A stretch of 64,000 nt of DNA from Flavisolibacter tropicus (GCF_001644645.1 NZ_CP011390.1:2972001-3036000); one strand, 5' to 3'. Positions 34,084 to 45,178 are shown, counted from the stretch's first letter. The notes: generated by a model not told the origin, from the letters alone. Numbers and translations: made by a program.

Positions 34084-34181
34084 GAGGAATGGCTGATTTA
34101 AGTTGACAGGTTAGGAGGAATTGGGAATTGAGAGAGAGGAATGTTCAACACTGAATATTTAACGATCAATGTTCAGGAATG
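34084..34181 (+). repeat. Heptad array (AATGTTC type)
   Basis: GAGGAAT, GGCTGAT, TTAAGTT, GACAGGT, TAGGAGG, AATTGGG, AATTGAG, AGAGAGG, AATGTTC, AACACTG, AATATTT, AACGATC, AATGTTC, AGGAATG. Purine-rich words like those at 6266. An A/G-rich run precedes it (34020-34083). Confidence 0.78.
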
Positions 34182-34269
34182 AGGATTCATAAGCAATAAG
34201 TTGCGAGGGTTATTGGCAAAGTTTGACTATGATCAAAAAAAGGAAAGTCAACAATGGGACCGAATATTT

Positions 34270-34360
34270 GTGAAACGTGAGAGATAGTCCATGGTCAATA
34301 GACGACAGTCAACAGCAGGAATGGTACTTAACCGTGAAAGGCGAAATATGAAACGTAAAA
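34270..34360 (+). repeat. Heptad array (CGTGAAA and GACAGTC words)
   Basis: GTGAAAC, GTGAGAG, ATAGTCC, ATGGTCA, ATAGACG, ACAGTCA, ACAGCAG, GAATGGT, ACTTAAC, CGTGAAA, GGCGAAA, TATGAAA, CGTAAAA. Two word families share one phase. Confidence 0.82.
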
Positions 34361-34397
34361 AAATAAACTAAGATCAACTGTTGGAATGGGTTATGAT

Positions 34398-34453
34398 GAT
34401 AGTCAACGGTCAACAGACGACAGTCCACTGCCAACTATTAACTACCAACTACA
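34398..34453. repeat. Heptad array containing the stop codon of the GNAT gene
   Basis: GATAGTC, AACGGTC, AACAGAC, GACAGTC, CACTGCC, AACTATT, AACTACC, AACTACA. The last unit contains the TAG stop of the acetyltransferase gene (complement 34449-34451), so array and coding sequence touch. Confidence 0.85.
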
Positions 34454-35066
34454 CTAATTGCTGATAGCTTTTCACCATATCTAACAGCCGCTGCTTCTTT
34501 TCCGGCCACTCCTCATCAATGATGCTATAGATCACAGTATCTCGTATAGAGCCGTCTGGGCGAATGGCATATTTGCGTAACACACCTTCTTTCACACCAC
34601 CAATCTTTTCTACCGCTTTTTGCGAACGAACATTTTGATGCGCTATATGGAATTCAACCCGCTGAAATCCTACTATTTCAAAGGCGTACTGCAATAACAG
34701 CAATTTACACTCCTTGTTATGCGGACCACCCCATACAGCCGGAATATACCAGGTATACCCAATGGCCAGCCGCTTATCCTTTGGTGTAATTGCATAATAG
34801 CGTGTCATACCAATAATGCTATCATCGGCCGTAGCGCGAATAACAAAGGCTTGTTGTCCTTCTACTGCCGTAGGATCCAATGCAGTAGTGATATAGGTTT
34901 GGAACTGCTCGTTGTAGGTATCGTTAATGAGCAAGGTTTTGGTAAACTCCCACAAACGCTCGTCACGTGCCAACTCTTTCAATACCTCAATATGATCCGG
35001 ACGTAACAACTCTAAATAGATATGTGTTCCTTTTAAGCGGGTAATATCAATGGGTAGTATCGCCAT
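34449..35066 (-). CDS. GNAT family N-acetyltransferase (RimJ/RimL-like)
   Basis: Acetyl-CoA-dependent acetyltransferase of 205 aa, cytoplasmic. The order of motifs is RimJ/RimL-like: IGMTRYYAITPKDKRLAIGYTW, then VWGGPHNKECKLLLLQYAFE, and FHIAHQNVRSQKAVEKIGGVKEG. RimL-type members acetylate ribosomal proteins or small molecules, but the target here is unknown. The gene follows eno after a ~100-bp gap with a hairpin, and its stop codon lies inside a repeat array. Confidence 0.85.
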   Translation of the reverse strand: MAILPIDITRLKGTHIYLELLRPDHIEVLKELARDERLWEFTKTLLINDTYNEQFQTYITTALDPTAVEGQQAFVIRATADDSIIGMTRYYAITPKDKRLAIGYTWYIPAVWGGPHNKECKLLLLQYAFEIVGFQRVEFHIAHQNVRSQKAVEKIGGVKEGVLRKYAIRPDGSIRDTVIYSIIDEEWPEKKQRLLDMVKSYQQLV

Positions 35067-35082
35067 ATTGTAAAAATAAAAA

Positions 35083-35149
35083 ACCCTTTCACTCTTTGCA
35101 CTTTCTATTCCCTTCTAAAGAAGAGCAGAAAGATCAAATGTGAAAGGGT
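35083..35149 (-). terminator. Two-stem hairpin after eno
   Basis: ACCCTTTCAC (35083-35092) pairs with GTGAAAGGGT (35140-35149) around an inner CTTTCT...AGAAAG stem, with a T-run on the - strand side. It lies between eno and the GNAT start. Confidence 0.65.
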
Positions 35150-35168
35150 ATTATGGATAACGTATTAC

Positions 35169-37056
<1,888 letters not shown>

Positions 37057-37286
37057 GACATACAAGGGGTTTAAATCGCGAGTAAAGATCAGTACTTCAC
37101 CGGACTTGCTTTCTCTATCCTATTTCCATATAGGTAAAATGATAGTAAGGTCACTAAAGAAAAAAGGCATTACATAGCCCCCTTAATCCTTTAGATAATT
37201 GCACATGGAACAAAATGAGATATGTATTGCTTTTATACACAAGTAGCATTAATTGTACGATAGGGAAACAGTGTTGTTTGCTGTGA

Positions 37287-38204
37287 TTATGATGGTGATG
37301 GCACTGTGGTAAGCGAGCGGAAGATATCTTCCAGGCTTTCGCTTTGGGTTTGCAAGGAAACAATATTAAGGTTATGCTCAAGGGCCAGCTGCAACAGCCC
37401 TTTTCGTACAGCTTCCGGCTCCAGCGTCTGTATATTCCAGTTGTGCGTATTTACTTTATCTACATTTTGAACGGCGGGCAGGCGTTTTAGCCACTCGGCC
37501 TCTAACGCTTCGGCAAAGCCCACTTTTACCACAATAACCGGAGAGCGCTTTTGCAGATTGGCCAGTTTGTCATCAGCTACAATCTGTCCTTTATTGATGA
37601 TGATCACACGGTCGCAGATGGCTTCTACTTCCTGTAGAATATGTGAGGAGAAAAGTACCAGCTTATCCTTGCCTTGCTCCTTAATGACATTGCGGATCTC
37701 TACGATCTGGTTGGGATCCAGACCACTGGTTGGCTCATCCAGGATCAATACTTCTGGATCATGGATCAAGGCAGCCGCTAAACCCACTCGCTGCTTGTAA
37801 CCTTTAGACAGTTGTCCAATGCGTTTATTGCTTTCTGGTGTTAAGCCGGTTAATGTAATAACTTCTTCTATGCGCTGCTTTTTATGCTCCACCGCATGCA
37901 TATCAGCAACAAAACCCAGGTATTCCCGTACATACATATCGTAGTACAGGGCATTGCTTTCCGGCAGGTAGCCTATTTTTTTCTTGGCAGCCAGGGGATC
38001 TTTCCGCACATCAATACCGCTGACAGTAATCTGGCCTTCATCGGGTTCCAGGTAACCTGTGATCATTTTCATGGTAGTAGACTTTCCCGCACCGTTTGGT
38101 CCCAGGAAGCCCACAATCTCGCCTTTGTTAACGGAAAAGGAAATCTGGTTTACCGCTTTTTGCTCACCATACTGCTTTAGTAACTGCCGTACTTCAATTG
38201 CCAT
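37287..38204 (-). CDS. gldA: ABC transporter ATP-binding protein, GldA-like
   Basis: ABC ATPase of the gliding-motility GldA family (305 aa from MAIEVRQ at 38204). Walker A GPNGAGKST, signature LSKGYKQRVGLAAAL, Walker B VLILDEPTSGLDP and the H-loop SSHILQEVE are present, with a C-terminal extension of ~90 aa. In Flavobacterium johnsoniae GldA works with the membrane subunits GldF and GldG. No gldF/gldG is near, so it may serve another export role here. Transcribed after a response regulator gene. Confidence 0.82.
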   Translation of the reverse strand: MAIEVRQLLKQYGEQKAVNQISFSVNKGEIVGFLGPNGAGKSTTMKMITGYLEPDEGQITVSGIDVRKDPLAAKKKIGYLPESNALYYDMYVREYLGFVADMHAVEHKKQRIEEVITLTGLTPESNKRIGQLSKGYKQRVGLAAALIHDPEVLILDEPTSGLDPNQIVEIRNVIKEQGKDKLVLFSSHILQEVEAICDRVIIINKGQIVADDKLANLQKRSPVIVVKVGFAEALEAEWLKRLPAVQNVDKVNTHNWNIQTLEPEAVRKGLLQLALEHNLNIVSLQTQSESLEDIFRSLTTVPSPS

Positions 38205-38273
38205 AAAACAAACGTACAAAGAAATACAGCAGCAATAGCGGGCAGCCAAGGCTAATTTATCTTTAAAAAAAGG

Positions 38274-38663
38274 CTAGGTAGTGCGTAAGGATTGACTGCT
38301 ACTGGGTGCAAGCTGTTGTTGCAGGCTAAACAATAAGAATTCTAAAGGAATTGGCTTGGCCAATACAGCATCTGCTCCGAATAAAGTAGCACGGGCCGTG
38401 CTGCAGTCGTAACCCGACATCAACACCACTTTCACAGCTACTGTAGCGGATGAATGTTTTAGTTTCCAGCAAAGCTGTCGCCCATCGTTGCCATTAACGT
38501 TAATGTCCAGCAGTACCAGGTGGGGGTTAAAAGAGGCAATAATTTCCTCAGCCTCGGGCAAGGAGGCTGCTGTTTCAACAATATAGCCCTCCTTGGCTAA
38601 ACGACGCTCTAAGAGCATCAGCCAATCTATATCGTCGTCTACTACTAAAACTCTGTGTATCAT
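38274..38663 (-). CDS. Response regulator receiver-domain protein
   Basis: Single receiver domain (129 aa from MIHRVLV at 38663) without an output domain. Phospho-acceptor Asp in LVLLDINVNGNDG near residue 52, acidic pair in VLVVDDDIDW, switch Ser in VVLMSGYD and Lys in DAVLAKPIP. It is likely to take part in a phosphorelay by protein contact. No histidine kinase gene is adjacent. Confidence 0.85.
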   Translation of the reverse strand: MIHRVLVVDDDIDWLMLLERRLAKEGYIVETAASLPEAEEIIASFNPHLVLLDINVNGNDGRQLCWKLKHSSATVAVKVVLMSGYDCSTARATLFGADAVLAKPIPLEFLLFSLQQQLAPSSSQSLRTT

Positions 38664-39257
38664 CCCTCTACTTAAAGCACTCATAAAAAAAGGTGTTTAA
38701 CATTCGGTTAGCTAATCAAATCGTTGCTTCTTGGCTTTATAGTTTACACAGAGGACGGAAGGCTTACGGAGGTTAAAAAAAAAGAAGTTGATTGATATTG
38801 GATTGGTTTGGTTTTTCAAGGAACGGTGTTATTCAATGGGTGGTTTTTCTTTAGGATCGGACTGGGATTGATAAGTAATCAATCAACTTCTACCACAAAG
38901 CTATTTCACACCAGAAGGCCAGACAAGCGGGGATTTGACTTTTTTCCGCCGAAAAACTACAGCACAAATAGCACGTAGAAATACGCAAATGTTTATTTAC
39001 TGTATCGTATTTATTAAAAATTCTCCTGACCGGAAATGCAGTAGCCATATGGGTTTTCAAAGAGCGCCCATACTTATTCCATCTTCTTTGTAAAAAACAC
39101 TAACAAAAAAGGCCTTACGTCTGCGTAAGGCCTTTACTTTATCAATTTCATTCCGTCTTTTCGAGGTTTTTGGCAAGACAGACACTATGAAGAACATATG
39201 ATGGGATAAAACAACATGTGTCAGATGGATTACTACCCATAAAGTAACAATCACACT
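38664..39257. other. Intergenic stretch with an inverted repeat and a terminator
   Basis: About 590 bp without a convincing gene. AGAAGTTGATTGAT (38783-38796) and ATCAATCAACTTCT (38878-38891) form a 14-bp inverted repeat 81 bp apart, with a partly 7-bp-spaced ATTGAT/ATTGGAT/TGGTTTG text between them. A terminator hairpin lies at 39108-39135. A small ORF across it (39057-39254) overlaps the hairpin and is not accepted. Confidence 0.55.
39108..39135. terminator. Terminator hairpin (GGCCTTACG)
   Basis: AAAGGCCTTACG (39108-39119) and CGTAAGGCCTTT (39124-39135) form a perfect 12-bp stem with a 4-nt loop and A/T runs. Nearly the same stem sequence is at 47514-47543. Confidence 0.85.
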
Positions 39258-39470
39258 TTACGATTTACCTTTATTCCGTCTAAAGACATAAACTGTTGCA
39301 ACCCAAAAGCCCAAAGCAACTATAAGCAAAAGGTATCCATTGAAGGAACTTTGTATCCAACCTGTATCACTATAGTAAGAACCTTCTGCTCTTTTACCCG
39401 TGAGTATAAGATACCCAGCAAGCATGAGCAGAAATGCAGTAATAATTGAAAGGAATATTTTTGCTCCCAC
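39258..39470 (-). CDS. Small two-helix membrane protein
   Basis: 70-aa protein with two hydrophobic helices (IFLSIITAFLLMLAGYLIL; GYLLLIVALGFWVATVYVF) and a basic C-terminus (RRNKGKS). Function unknown. A terminator hairpin lies downstream. It is short, but the composition is that of a real inner-membrane protein. Confidence 0.6.
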   Translation of the reverse strand: MGAKIFLSIITAFLLMLAGYLILTGKRAEGSYYSDTGWIQSSFNGYLLLIVALGFWVATVYVFRRNKGKS

Positions 39471-39543
39471 AGTATGTTTTACGCTTTGATTTAAATAAAC
39501 AACTCAGTAGCGCACAACGGGGAAGAAGTTTTTCCCCTTAGAC

Positions 39544-40284
39544 CTAGAGTCCAATATTGACATTAGCCGGCTCTTCCTCTGTGATGCTGGTTGCTTCCAG
39601 AACCGAAATCAGGTCCGGATCGTTCACAATCTGATTTAATACCCAAGTATTTTCATCTCTGGTGAACACGTATAAATCTTTGAACTTTTCCGTATTTGTG
39701 CTGGAACCCTTTATAATTTCCCCACTCCGATCGTCGATAGTATAGTCGATCATCGTTCCTTTGATGAATGCAGAAAAGGTATCCAGGTAATCTTCCCGGT
39801 AGTCCCTGCAAGAAATTATCTGAATGGAACTAATGGTGATGTTTTCCAAAATATTTTTCTCATGATTGGCTTTCATATTTTGCAGCTGCCAATCATTGTT
39901 ATTGTAGAAACTACAACTAATAATCTTTGATAATTTGAGTAGATCTCTTTCCATCCATGCATCCTGCATTGCATAGAAAGTATTCTCCACAGTTTGTTGC
40001 ATGTGTTCCAGGTTCCAAATATCATCTTTTGCTACAGCTATCACCTTTAAGGCAGACTTCTTTTTCCAAAAGAGTACAACTGTAAGAACAACAGTGTAAA
40101 GCCCCCAAATAATTAATCCAATGAAACCAAACGGTCCACCTCCGCCTCCATGGCCGTGTCCGCCCGAACTACTTGAGCCACCTGATCCGCCTCCCCCACC
40201 TGCTCTTGCAAAAAGCAAGCAGACACAAAGGGTTAAGAGTATAGTTAGAAGTACTGCTTTCTTATTTCTCAGCATGTTAGTCAT
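39544..40284 (-). CDS. Tim44-like domain membrane protein with glycine-rich linker
   Basis: Protein of 246 aa: N-terminal signal segment (LLTILLTLCVCLLFARA), a Gly/Ser/His-rich linker (residues ~28-50), one membrane helix (FIGLIIWGLYTVVLTVVLF), then a soluble Tim44-like domain (~95-235: FYAMQDAWMERDLLKLSKII; TWVLNQIVNDPDLI). Tim44-like bacterial proteins bind membranes or envelope partners; their function is poorly defined. Confidence 0.78.
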   Translation of the reverse strand: MTNMLRNKKAVLLTILLTLCVCLLFARAGGGGGSGGSSSSGGHGHGGGGGPFGFIGLIIWGLYTVVLTVVLFWKKKSALKVIAVAKDDIWNLEHMQQTVENTFYAMQDAWMERDLLKLSKIISCSFYNNNDWQLQNMKANHEKNILENITISSIQIISCRDYREDYLDTFSAFIKGTMIDYTIDDRSGEIIKGSSTNTEKFKDLYVFTRDENTWVLNQIVNDPDLISVLEATSITEEEPANVNIGL

Positions 40285-40368
40285 ATGGATGTTAGTTATT
40301 CAAAAGGCATGATTACAGCAGACAAACAGTTTATGCATTGGCGAAGGAGGGAGTTTTTATCTCAGCTA

Positions 40369-41133
40369 TCAATTCCAAATTCCGTTCATCGCTGTCAGTA
40401 TGATTGGCTTTCCGTCTGTAACCACAATAGTATGTTCATGCTGTGCCATAAAGCCACCTTTATTTCCAACCATTGTCCAACCATCGTTAAGGGTTTCAGC
40501 ATACGTTGAAGCGGTAGCAATAAAAGTCTCTATGGCAACGACAGCATTCTTCTTAAATCTTGTCAGGTTGAACCGGTCTTTGTAATTGGCTATTTCGCTT
40601 GGTTCTTCGTGAAGACTTCTGCCTACTCCATGCCCTGTCAGGTTCTTAATTACTTTGTAACCACGCTTCTTTGCCTCCGTTTCTATTAGATATCCTATGT
40701 CTGAAATGCGAACACCACCCTTTATGTTATAGATGGCTTTATGCAAGATCTCTTTTGAAGCATCTACCAGTTTTTGGTATTGGTTAATATCTTTCCCTAG
40801 TACAAATGAGCTACCATTGTCCGACCAAAAACCATCCAGCTCAGCAGAAACATCGATATTGATCAAATCGCCTTCTTTCAGTTTTCTGTTGTCGGATGGA
40901 ATACCGTGACAAAATTCATTGTTCACGCTGATGCAAGTCCAACCAGGAAAACCATAGGTTAGATAAGGTGCTGACTTTGCCCCAAAATCCGAAAGTATTT
41001 TTGCTCCATATTCGTCTAAATGTTTGGTCGTCATACCAGGCTGTGCATAGTTCCGCATCTCCTTCAATGTGCAGGCAACTGCTTCACTTGCTTTTTGCAT
41101 TCCGATCAGTTCTGCTTCTTTTGTTATTGACAT
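40369..41133 (-). CDS. map: Type I methionine aminopeptidase
   Basis: Removes the N-terminal methionine from nascent proteins. The 254-aa protein has the pita-bread fold signatures: FCHGIPSD (first His), LINIDVSAELDGFWSDNG (metal-binding Asp residues), the GHGVGRSLHEEP His motif, and a final Glu in QHEHTIVVTDG. There is no N-terminal zinc finger. It is transcribed as a single gene; bacteria usually carry a second map in the ribosomal protein cluster, so this may be an additional copy. Confidence 0.92.
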   Translation of the reverse strand: MSITKEAELIGMQKASEAVACTLKEMRNYAQPGMTTKHLDEYGAKILSDFGAKSAPYLTYGFPGWTCISVNNEFCHGIPSDNRKLKEGDLINIDVSAELDGFWSDNGSSFVLGKDINQYQKLVDASKEILHKAIYNIKGGVRISDIGYLIETEAKKRGYKVIKNLTGHGVGRSLHEEPSEIANYKDRFNLTRFKKNAVVAIETFIATASTYAETLNDGWTMVGNKGGFMAQHEHTIVVTDGKPIILTAMNGIWN

Positions 41134-41322
41134 AATCGTTTTATCTGTTTGTTTGGGTTAGCGTCATAGACCGACCGCCAACAGAGTAGGTATTGGTGAA
41201 GGAGTGTAATCAATGTCACAGCTACTTCATTTTCTTAATTGTGCTGATAGCAATTTAAAATAGAAAGGTAGTATAGGTATAACCATTTTACAAATACACA
41301 TGCTTGCGGCAGGTTCAATTCA

Positions 41323-41757
41323 TTATCCACCTGTTATGCGTATGTCTGCAATGATCATGTCACCATACTCCCTCTTTTGCTCATCTGTCCACAAGGGGAT
41401 ACCGCCTTTAGGTAAAGGCTTACGAGAGCTATTGGGCTCTAGCGAAAAAGAAACCACAACGCCAGCAGGTTTTTTGTTTTGGCGTAGCATTTCGCCATAC
41501 TCTTGCTTATCTACAAAATGGAACTTTAAATAAGTGCCGCCGACTGCTCCACGCCATCGATTTTCAGGATTTCCGTAAACGTATTTTATTGCAGGTTCTA
41601 TCTGCGCTAACAATATGTTTAAAGGTTGACCAATAAACTGTTCTTTGTGTATAGCTAGTTGTCCAACATCACTTACTGCTTGAACGAGTTTTTGCCCAAA
41701 ACAAGCTGTACTAACAAATAAAATGACAAAGAGGAAGAGTCTATAGGGCAGTTTCAT
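41323..41757 (-). CDS. Secreted hypothetical protein
   Basis: 144-aa protein with a signal peptide (LFLFVILFVSTACFG; the Cys suggests a possible lipoprotein). The mature part is small and mixed alpha/beta (IKYVYGNPENRWRGAVGGTY). No recognised family. First gene of a stretch of small secreted proteins of unknown function. Confidence 0.62.
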   Translation of the reverse strand: MKLPYRLFLFVILFVSTACFGQKLVQAVSDVGQLAIHKEQFIGQPLNILLAQIEPAIKYVYGNPENRWRGAVGGTYLKFHFVDKQEYGEMLRQNKKPAGVVVSFSLEPNSSRKPLPKGGIPLWTDEQKREYGDMIIADIRITGG

Positions 41758-41911
41758 AAAAGTAAGTCAGAGTCCTTTTTAAAATAGTGAGATGCGTCTA
41801 CCATCTATTTCCATAAACTTGCCGTCAACAGCAAAAGAGCTTTCTGCAGCAACAGCCTTAATATTCTACTAAACAAATCTACACAACAAAGCCTGATAAC
41901 GTTGTGGCGCT

Positions 41912-41919
41912 TAACTTTG
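41912..41919 (+). promoter_or_regulatory. Candidate -7 box upstream of the acyltransferase
   Basis: TAACTTTG matches the -7 consensus, 73 bp before the ATG at 41993. No clear -33 box is seen. Confidence 0.4.
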
Positions 41920-41992
41920 GCGCCTCTGCTGCTATAGCTGAAAGCCCTGTATTAGCGGCTTTTGTCTGGCATTTCACTATTATTAAATATCG

Positions 41993-43084
41993 ATGAAAGA
42001 CGTAATTCAAGGTCCGGACCTTTTAAAAACGAAACAGCATTTTTCCATTCTTGATGGATTAAGAGGAGTTGCTGCGCTGGCTGTGGTCATTTTCCACTTT
42101 ATGGAATGGGTCTTCACCGATCCCAGTAAAAACTTTATTGGTCATGGTTTTTTAGCAGTGGACTTTTTCTTTTGTTTATCTGGTTTTGTTATGGGCTACG
42201 CTTATGATGACCGCATCCAAAAAATGGGAATAGGATCGTTTTTCAAGGCTAGGTTAATAAGATTGCACCCCTTAGTGGTTTTGGGTTCTGTATTGGGATT
42301 ATTAGGATTCTTTTTGGATCCTTTTGCATCACCCTTAGTTTACAATACCGGCAAAATTGTTTTGCTGTTTGTTGGCTCACTTTTTCTGATCCCGATTCCC
42401 CTGATGGAGGAGCGCGCCTTTAACCTCTTTGCCTTCAATGCTCCCTCCTGGTCACTCTTTTGGGAATATGTTGCCAATATATTTTACGCTTTCGTTCTTT
42501 ATAAGGTGGGCCGTCGCTCCTTGACTGTTTTGACGATCCTGGCAGCTGCAGGTATTTGCTTTGTTAGTTATCGGGCGGGAAACCTGCTGGGTGGATGGTC
42601 AAAAGATACTTTCTTAGACGGAGGCGCCCGTGTGGCATATTCCTTTTTAGCGGGCCTCTTAATTTACCGCTCAAATTGGATCATTAAAAACAGACTTGGA
42701 TTTATAGGCCTGAGCATTTTGTTGTCTTTAGCCTTCTTTATGCCCGTTACTAAGTGGAATGGGCTGACAGAGACGCTGGTGGTACTTTTCTATTTTCCCC
42801 TGCTGGTTTCCCTTGGAGCCGGCTCATGCCTGTCGCCTAAATTGAAAAAGGTTTGCCAGTTTTCAGGCAACATCTCTTACCCTCTTTACATGACGCACTA
42901 TGCTGCTATATGGGTCTTTGGAAACTATTTTACCAATAAAAAGCCACCGATAAGTGAACTACCCTACATCATTATGCTGGGCACCATTTTCCTTGTTGTT
43001 ATTGCTTATTTAGTAATGAGGTTCTATGATATACCGGTTAGGCGATACCTGGCTAAAAAATGGATGTCAAAACAAAGGCATTAG
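41993..43084 (+). CDS. Acyltransferase 3 family membrane protein (OafA/YrhL-like)
   Basis: Integral-membrane O-acyltransferase of 363 aa with about ten hydrophobic helices. The family N-terminus is present: FSILDGLRGVAALAVVIFHF (active-site His). The other signature region is ARLIRLHPLVVLGSVLGL, with the second conserved Arg. These enzymes acetylate polysaccharides or peptidoglycan-linked sugars. The substrate is unknown and no polysaccharide cluster is adjacent. Confidence 0.88.
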   Translation: MKDVIQGPDLLKTKQHFSILDGLRGVAALAVVIFHFMEWVFTDPSKNFIGHGFLAVDFFFCLSGFVMGYAYDDRIQKMGIGSFFKARLIRLHPLVVLGSVLGLLGFFLDPFASPLVYNTGKIVLLFVGSLFLIPIPLMEERAFNLFAFNAPSWSLFWEYVANIFYAFVLYKVGRRSLTVLTILAAAGICFVSYRAGNLLGGWSKDTFLDGGARVAYSFLAGLLIYRSNWIIKNRLGFIGLSILLSLAFFMPVTKWNGLTETLVVLFYFPLLVSLGAGSCLSPKLKKVCQFSGNISYPLYMTHYAAIWVFGNYFTNKKPPISELPYIIMLGTIFLVVIAYLVMRFYDIPVRRYLAKKWMSKQRH

Positions 43085-43141
43085 CCTAAGCAACTTTGAT
43101 GGTGGCTGATTAATGCAGAGGGTATTTTAGGTGTCTTTTCT

Positions 43142-43343
43142 GTTGCCGTTGGTGCGACCCTAAGTGTTCGAAAGCTATAATAGACGGTAGAGAGCGTACT
43201 CTTTGAAGCAGTTTCCTTTGCGCCCCTCTGCGGTTTCTCTGTGGCCTTTGCGGTAAAAAAACAACCGCAAAGCAGCGCAAAGAAGGCGCAAAGCAACGCA
43301 AAGAACAACATTCGAACACTTAGGGTCGCCGACCAACGGCAAC
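43142..43343. mobile_element. MITE-like element with ~30-bp terminal inverted repeats
   Basis: GTTGCCGTTGGT-GCGACCCTAAGTGTTCGAA (43142-43172) and its near-perfect inverse (43311-43343) frame a 202-bp element between convergent genes. The inner part is itself loosely palindromic: CCTTTGCGG...CCGCAAAG and GCGCAAAG words. No transposase and no obvious target-site duplication are present. Small ORFs across it are artefacts. Confidence 0.75.
43195..43310 (+). repeat. Heptad/decamer words inside the MITE-like element
   Basis: TGCGCCC, CTCTGCG, GTTTCTC, TGTGGCC, TTTGCGG, then GCGCAAA-type units at 7-10-bp spacing. The same CTTTGCG/CTCTGCG words occur at 18446 and in 18720-18770. Confidence 0.6.
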
Positions 43344-43400
43344 ATTGAAAAAATAGTATTCTGCACGCTCGGAGCAGCTCAAGACTATGGGTAGCTAGAC

Positions 43401-44048
43401 TTAATCGAGCATGCCAACAAATAATGTTTCAGTCTTTTCGTTCTGGCCCGCTTTTATTTCAATTATTCTAAAATCCTTTGGCACTTCGGCGCCACCATTG
43501 AGATCAAAAAGTTCTTTTACCAGATAGGGCACATTACCGAAATACTTATCAATTTTTTTGTTCATTTGGTCCATTGCCTTTTTATACTTTTTATTGTCAT
43601 GTGCAGCTGTGGCTTCTTCCGCTTGCTGATGCAATGATTTGATCTCTTGTTGTAAGGAAGACTGATCAGTACTAAAATCGTATCCACTAACCGTTTTTAT
43701 TGGCACACTAAAGGAATCTGTAATATCGTGGTAGGTTTTGTACCAGTTGCCCAGTGCTCCTCTGGAAGAGATACAAAGCAGATAGGTTCCCGCCGGCAGA
43801 TCATTAAAAGTGTAGTTGCCATTTATATCCGTTCTTGTTTTTTTGATAATATTTACATCTTTATAATAATCGAAAGAATATTTTTTATTCAGATCAAAAA
43901 GGTAAACTACTGCACCAATTTCCTGCCTGGTAAATGAGCTTTTGGATGTGATATAATTAGTTATAACATTTCCTGAAACACTTGCTGTTTGTGCATTTGT
44001 AAAAAGTGTAAAAAATAATGCAGCGGCTAATAACAAAGCTTTGTTCAT
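43401..44048 (-). CDS. Secreted protein with carboxypeptidase-regulatory-like domain
   Basis: 215-aa protein with signal peptide (ALLLAAALFFTLFTNAQ). The N-terminal half is a beta-sandwich of the carboxypeptidase regulatory-like type (TASVSGNVITNY; DINGNYTFNDLPAGTYLLCIS). Then comes a helical region (LQQEIKSLHQQAEEATAAH). Such domains bind proteins or sugars in the envelope. No specific role can be assigned. Confidence 0.72.
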   Translation of the reverse strand: MNKALLLAAALFFTLFTNAQTASVSGNVITNYITSKSSFTRQEIGAVVYLFDLNKKYSFDYYKDVNIIKKTRTDINGNYTFNDLPAGTYLLCISSRGALGNWYKTYHDITDSFSVPIKTVSGYDFSTDQSSLQQEIKSLHQQAEEATAAHDNKKYKKAMDQMNKKIDKYFGNVPYLVKELFDLNGGAEVPKDFRIIEIKAGQNEKTETLFVGMLD

Positions 44049-44308
44049 TTTCTAAAAGGGGTAATGATTAAAATTTTCAAACTAATTGGAACTGGTAAAA
44101 AAGGGCAATATAAAGAAGAAAATGAAGGCCAGTGATTCGTTGCCGGAATCTTGATTGTTGTTATGTATATCTTAAAGGAATCTGCCTTTTTCCGTTAAAA
44201 CCTTATGGGTTTTGGGCCCCGCCGAAGGGTCGGAAATGAGATGATTGATCAAGTAATGTTTGGCACTAAATACCTTTACAAAGTCCATTATACAGGGTAT
44301 TTTAGTAC

Positions 44309-44959
44309 ATGCTAAAAAAACTCCTTATCAGAAGGTGGATGGCAAAGCCCTTTGCAGCATTGCTATTGTTACCTGTTTCGATAGCCGTTTTTTCGCAGAC
44401 CTCCGATTCTGTAAAAGTTAAGAACTGGGATGTAAGTGCCGTTGCGTTGTCTGTGCTTACCCCTGACGACTTCTTTATAGTACCCGTTGTTTATGCCAAC
44501 TACAAACGCTGGCATTTTGAGCCCCGCTATAATTACGAAAGTTTAAAAACCTTTTCCCTATTTGCCGGTTACAATATAGTAGGCGGCAAAAAGTTTCAAT
44601 ATCTTCTTACCCCTATGCTTGCTGGAGTGGTAGGCCGCATCGATGGTATTGCTCCAGGACTTGAGGCAGATCTGGCCTATGGACGATTTCGGTTTTATAC
44701 TGAAATGGAATACCTGTTCGATCTTAACTCAAGTGCTGATTCCTATTATTATGCCTGGTCGCACTTCCGCTTTGTTATTAACAATTGGATGTCGGCAGGT
44801 ATAGCAGGCGGGCGTAACCGGGTTTATCAAAATGATGTAAAAGTTCAAAGAGGGGTATCGTTGGGTTTCTCTAAAAAGAAACTTTCTATCACAGGCTTTT
44901 ATTATAATCCGTTTACTTCCGACAATTATGGAGCCCTCGGTGTTTTTATGCGGTTTTAG
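44309..44959 (+). CDS. Outer-membrane beta-barrel-like hypothetical protein
   Basis: 216 aa with signal peptide (FAALLLLPVSIAVFSQ). The mature part alternates aromatic and hydrophobic residues in short strands and ends with GALGVFMRF, whose terminal Phe is typical of an outer-membrane barrel. No family recognised. Confidence 0.68.
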   Translation: MLKKLLIRRWMAKPFAALLLLPVSIAVFSQTSDSVKVKNWDVSAVALSVLTPDDFFIVPVVYANYKRWHFEPRYNYESLKTFSLFAGYNIVGGKKFQYLLTPMLAGVVGRIDGIAPGLEADLAYGRFRFYTEMEYLFDLNSSADSYYYAWSHFRFVINNWMSAGIAGGRNRVYQNDVKVQRGVSLGFSKKKLSITGFYYNPFTSDNYGALGVFMRF

Positions 44960-45178
44960 GGATTGAGTATTTGTTCTTCAGCCATGGTTCGTAATCCTAT
45001 TTCCACGGAACGTTTTTGAGTTAAAGCAATTTTCAGCCTCCGTGTCTCTTACCATATACAAGAGGCCACGCAAAGGAAACATGTAGGAGACGAAAAAAAG
45101 CCTACTCCCAAACACTGTTTCAATTCAGAGTTGTGCAACAGCCACCAATGTTAGCTGCAGGAGTTATTGTTAAGATGG

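Noticed and set aside
39057-39254. 65-aa ORF on the - strand
   Set aside because: It overlaps the terminator hairpin at 39108-39135 and has no recognisable feature.
43081-43366. Small ORFs across the MITE-like element
   Set aside because: They follow the inverted repeat and GCGCAAAG words; not genes.
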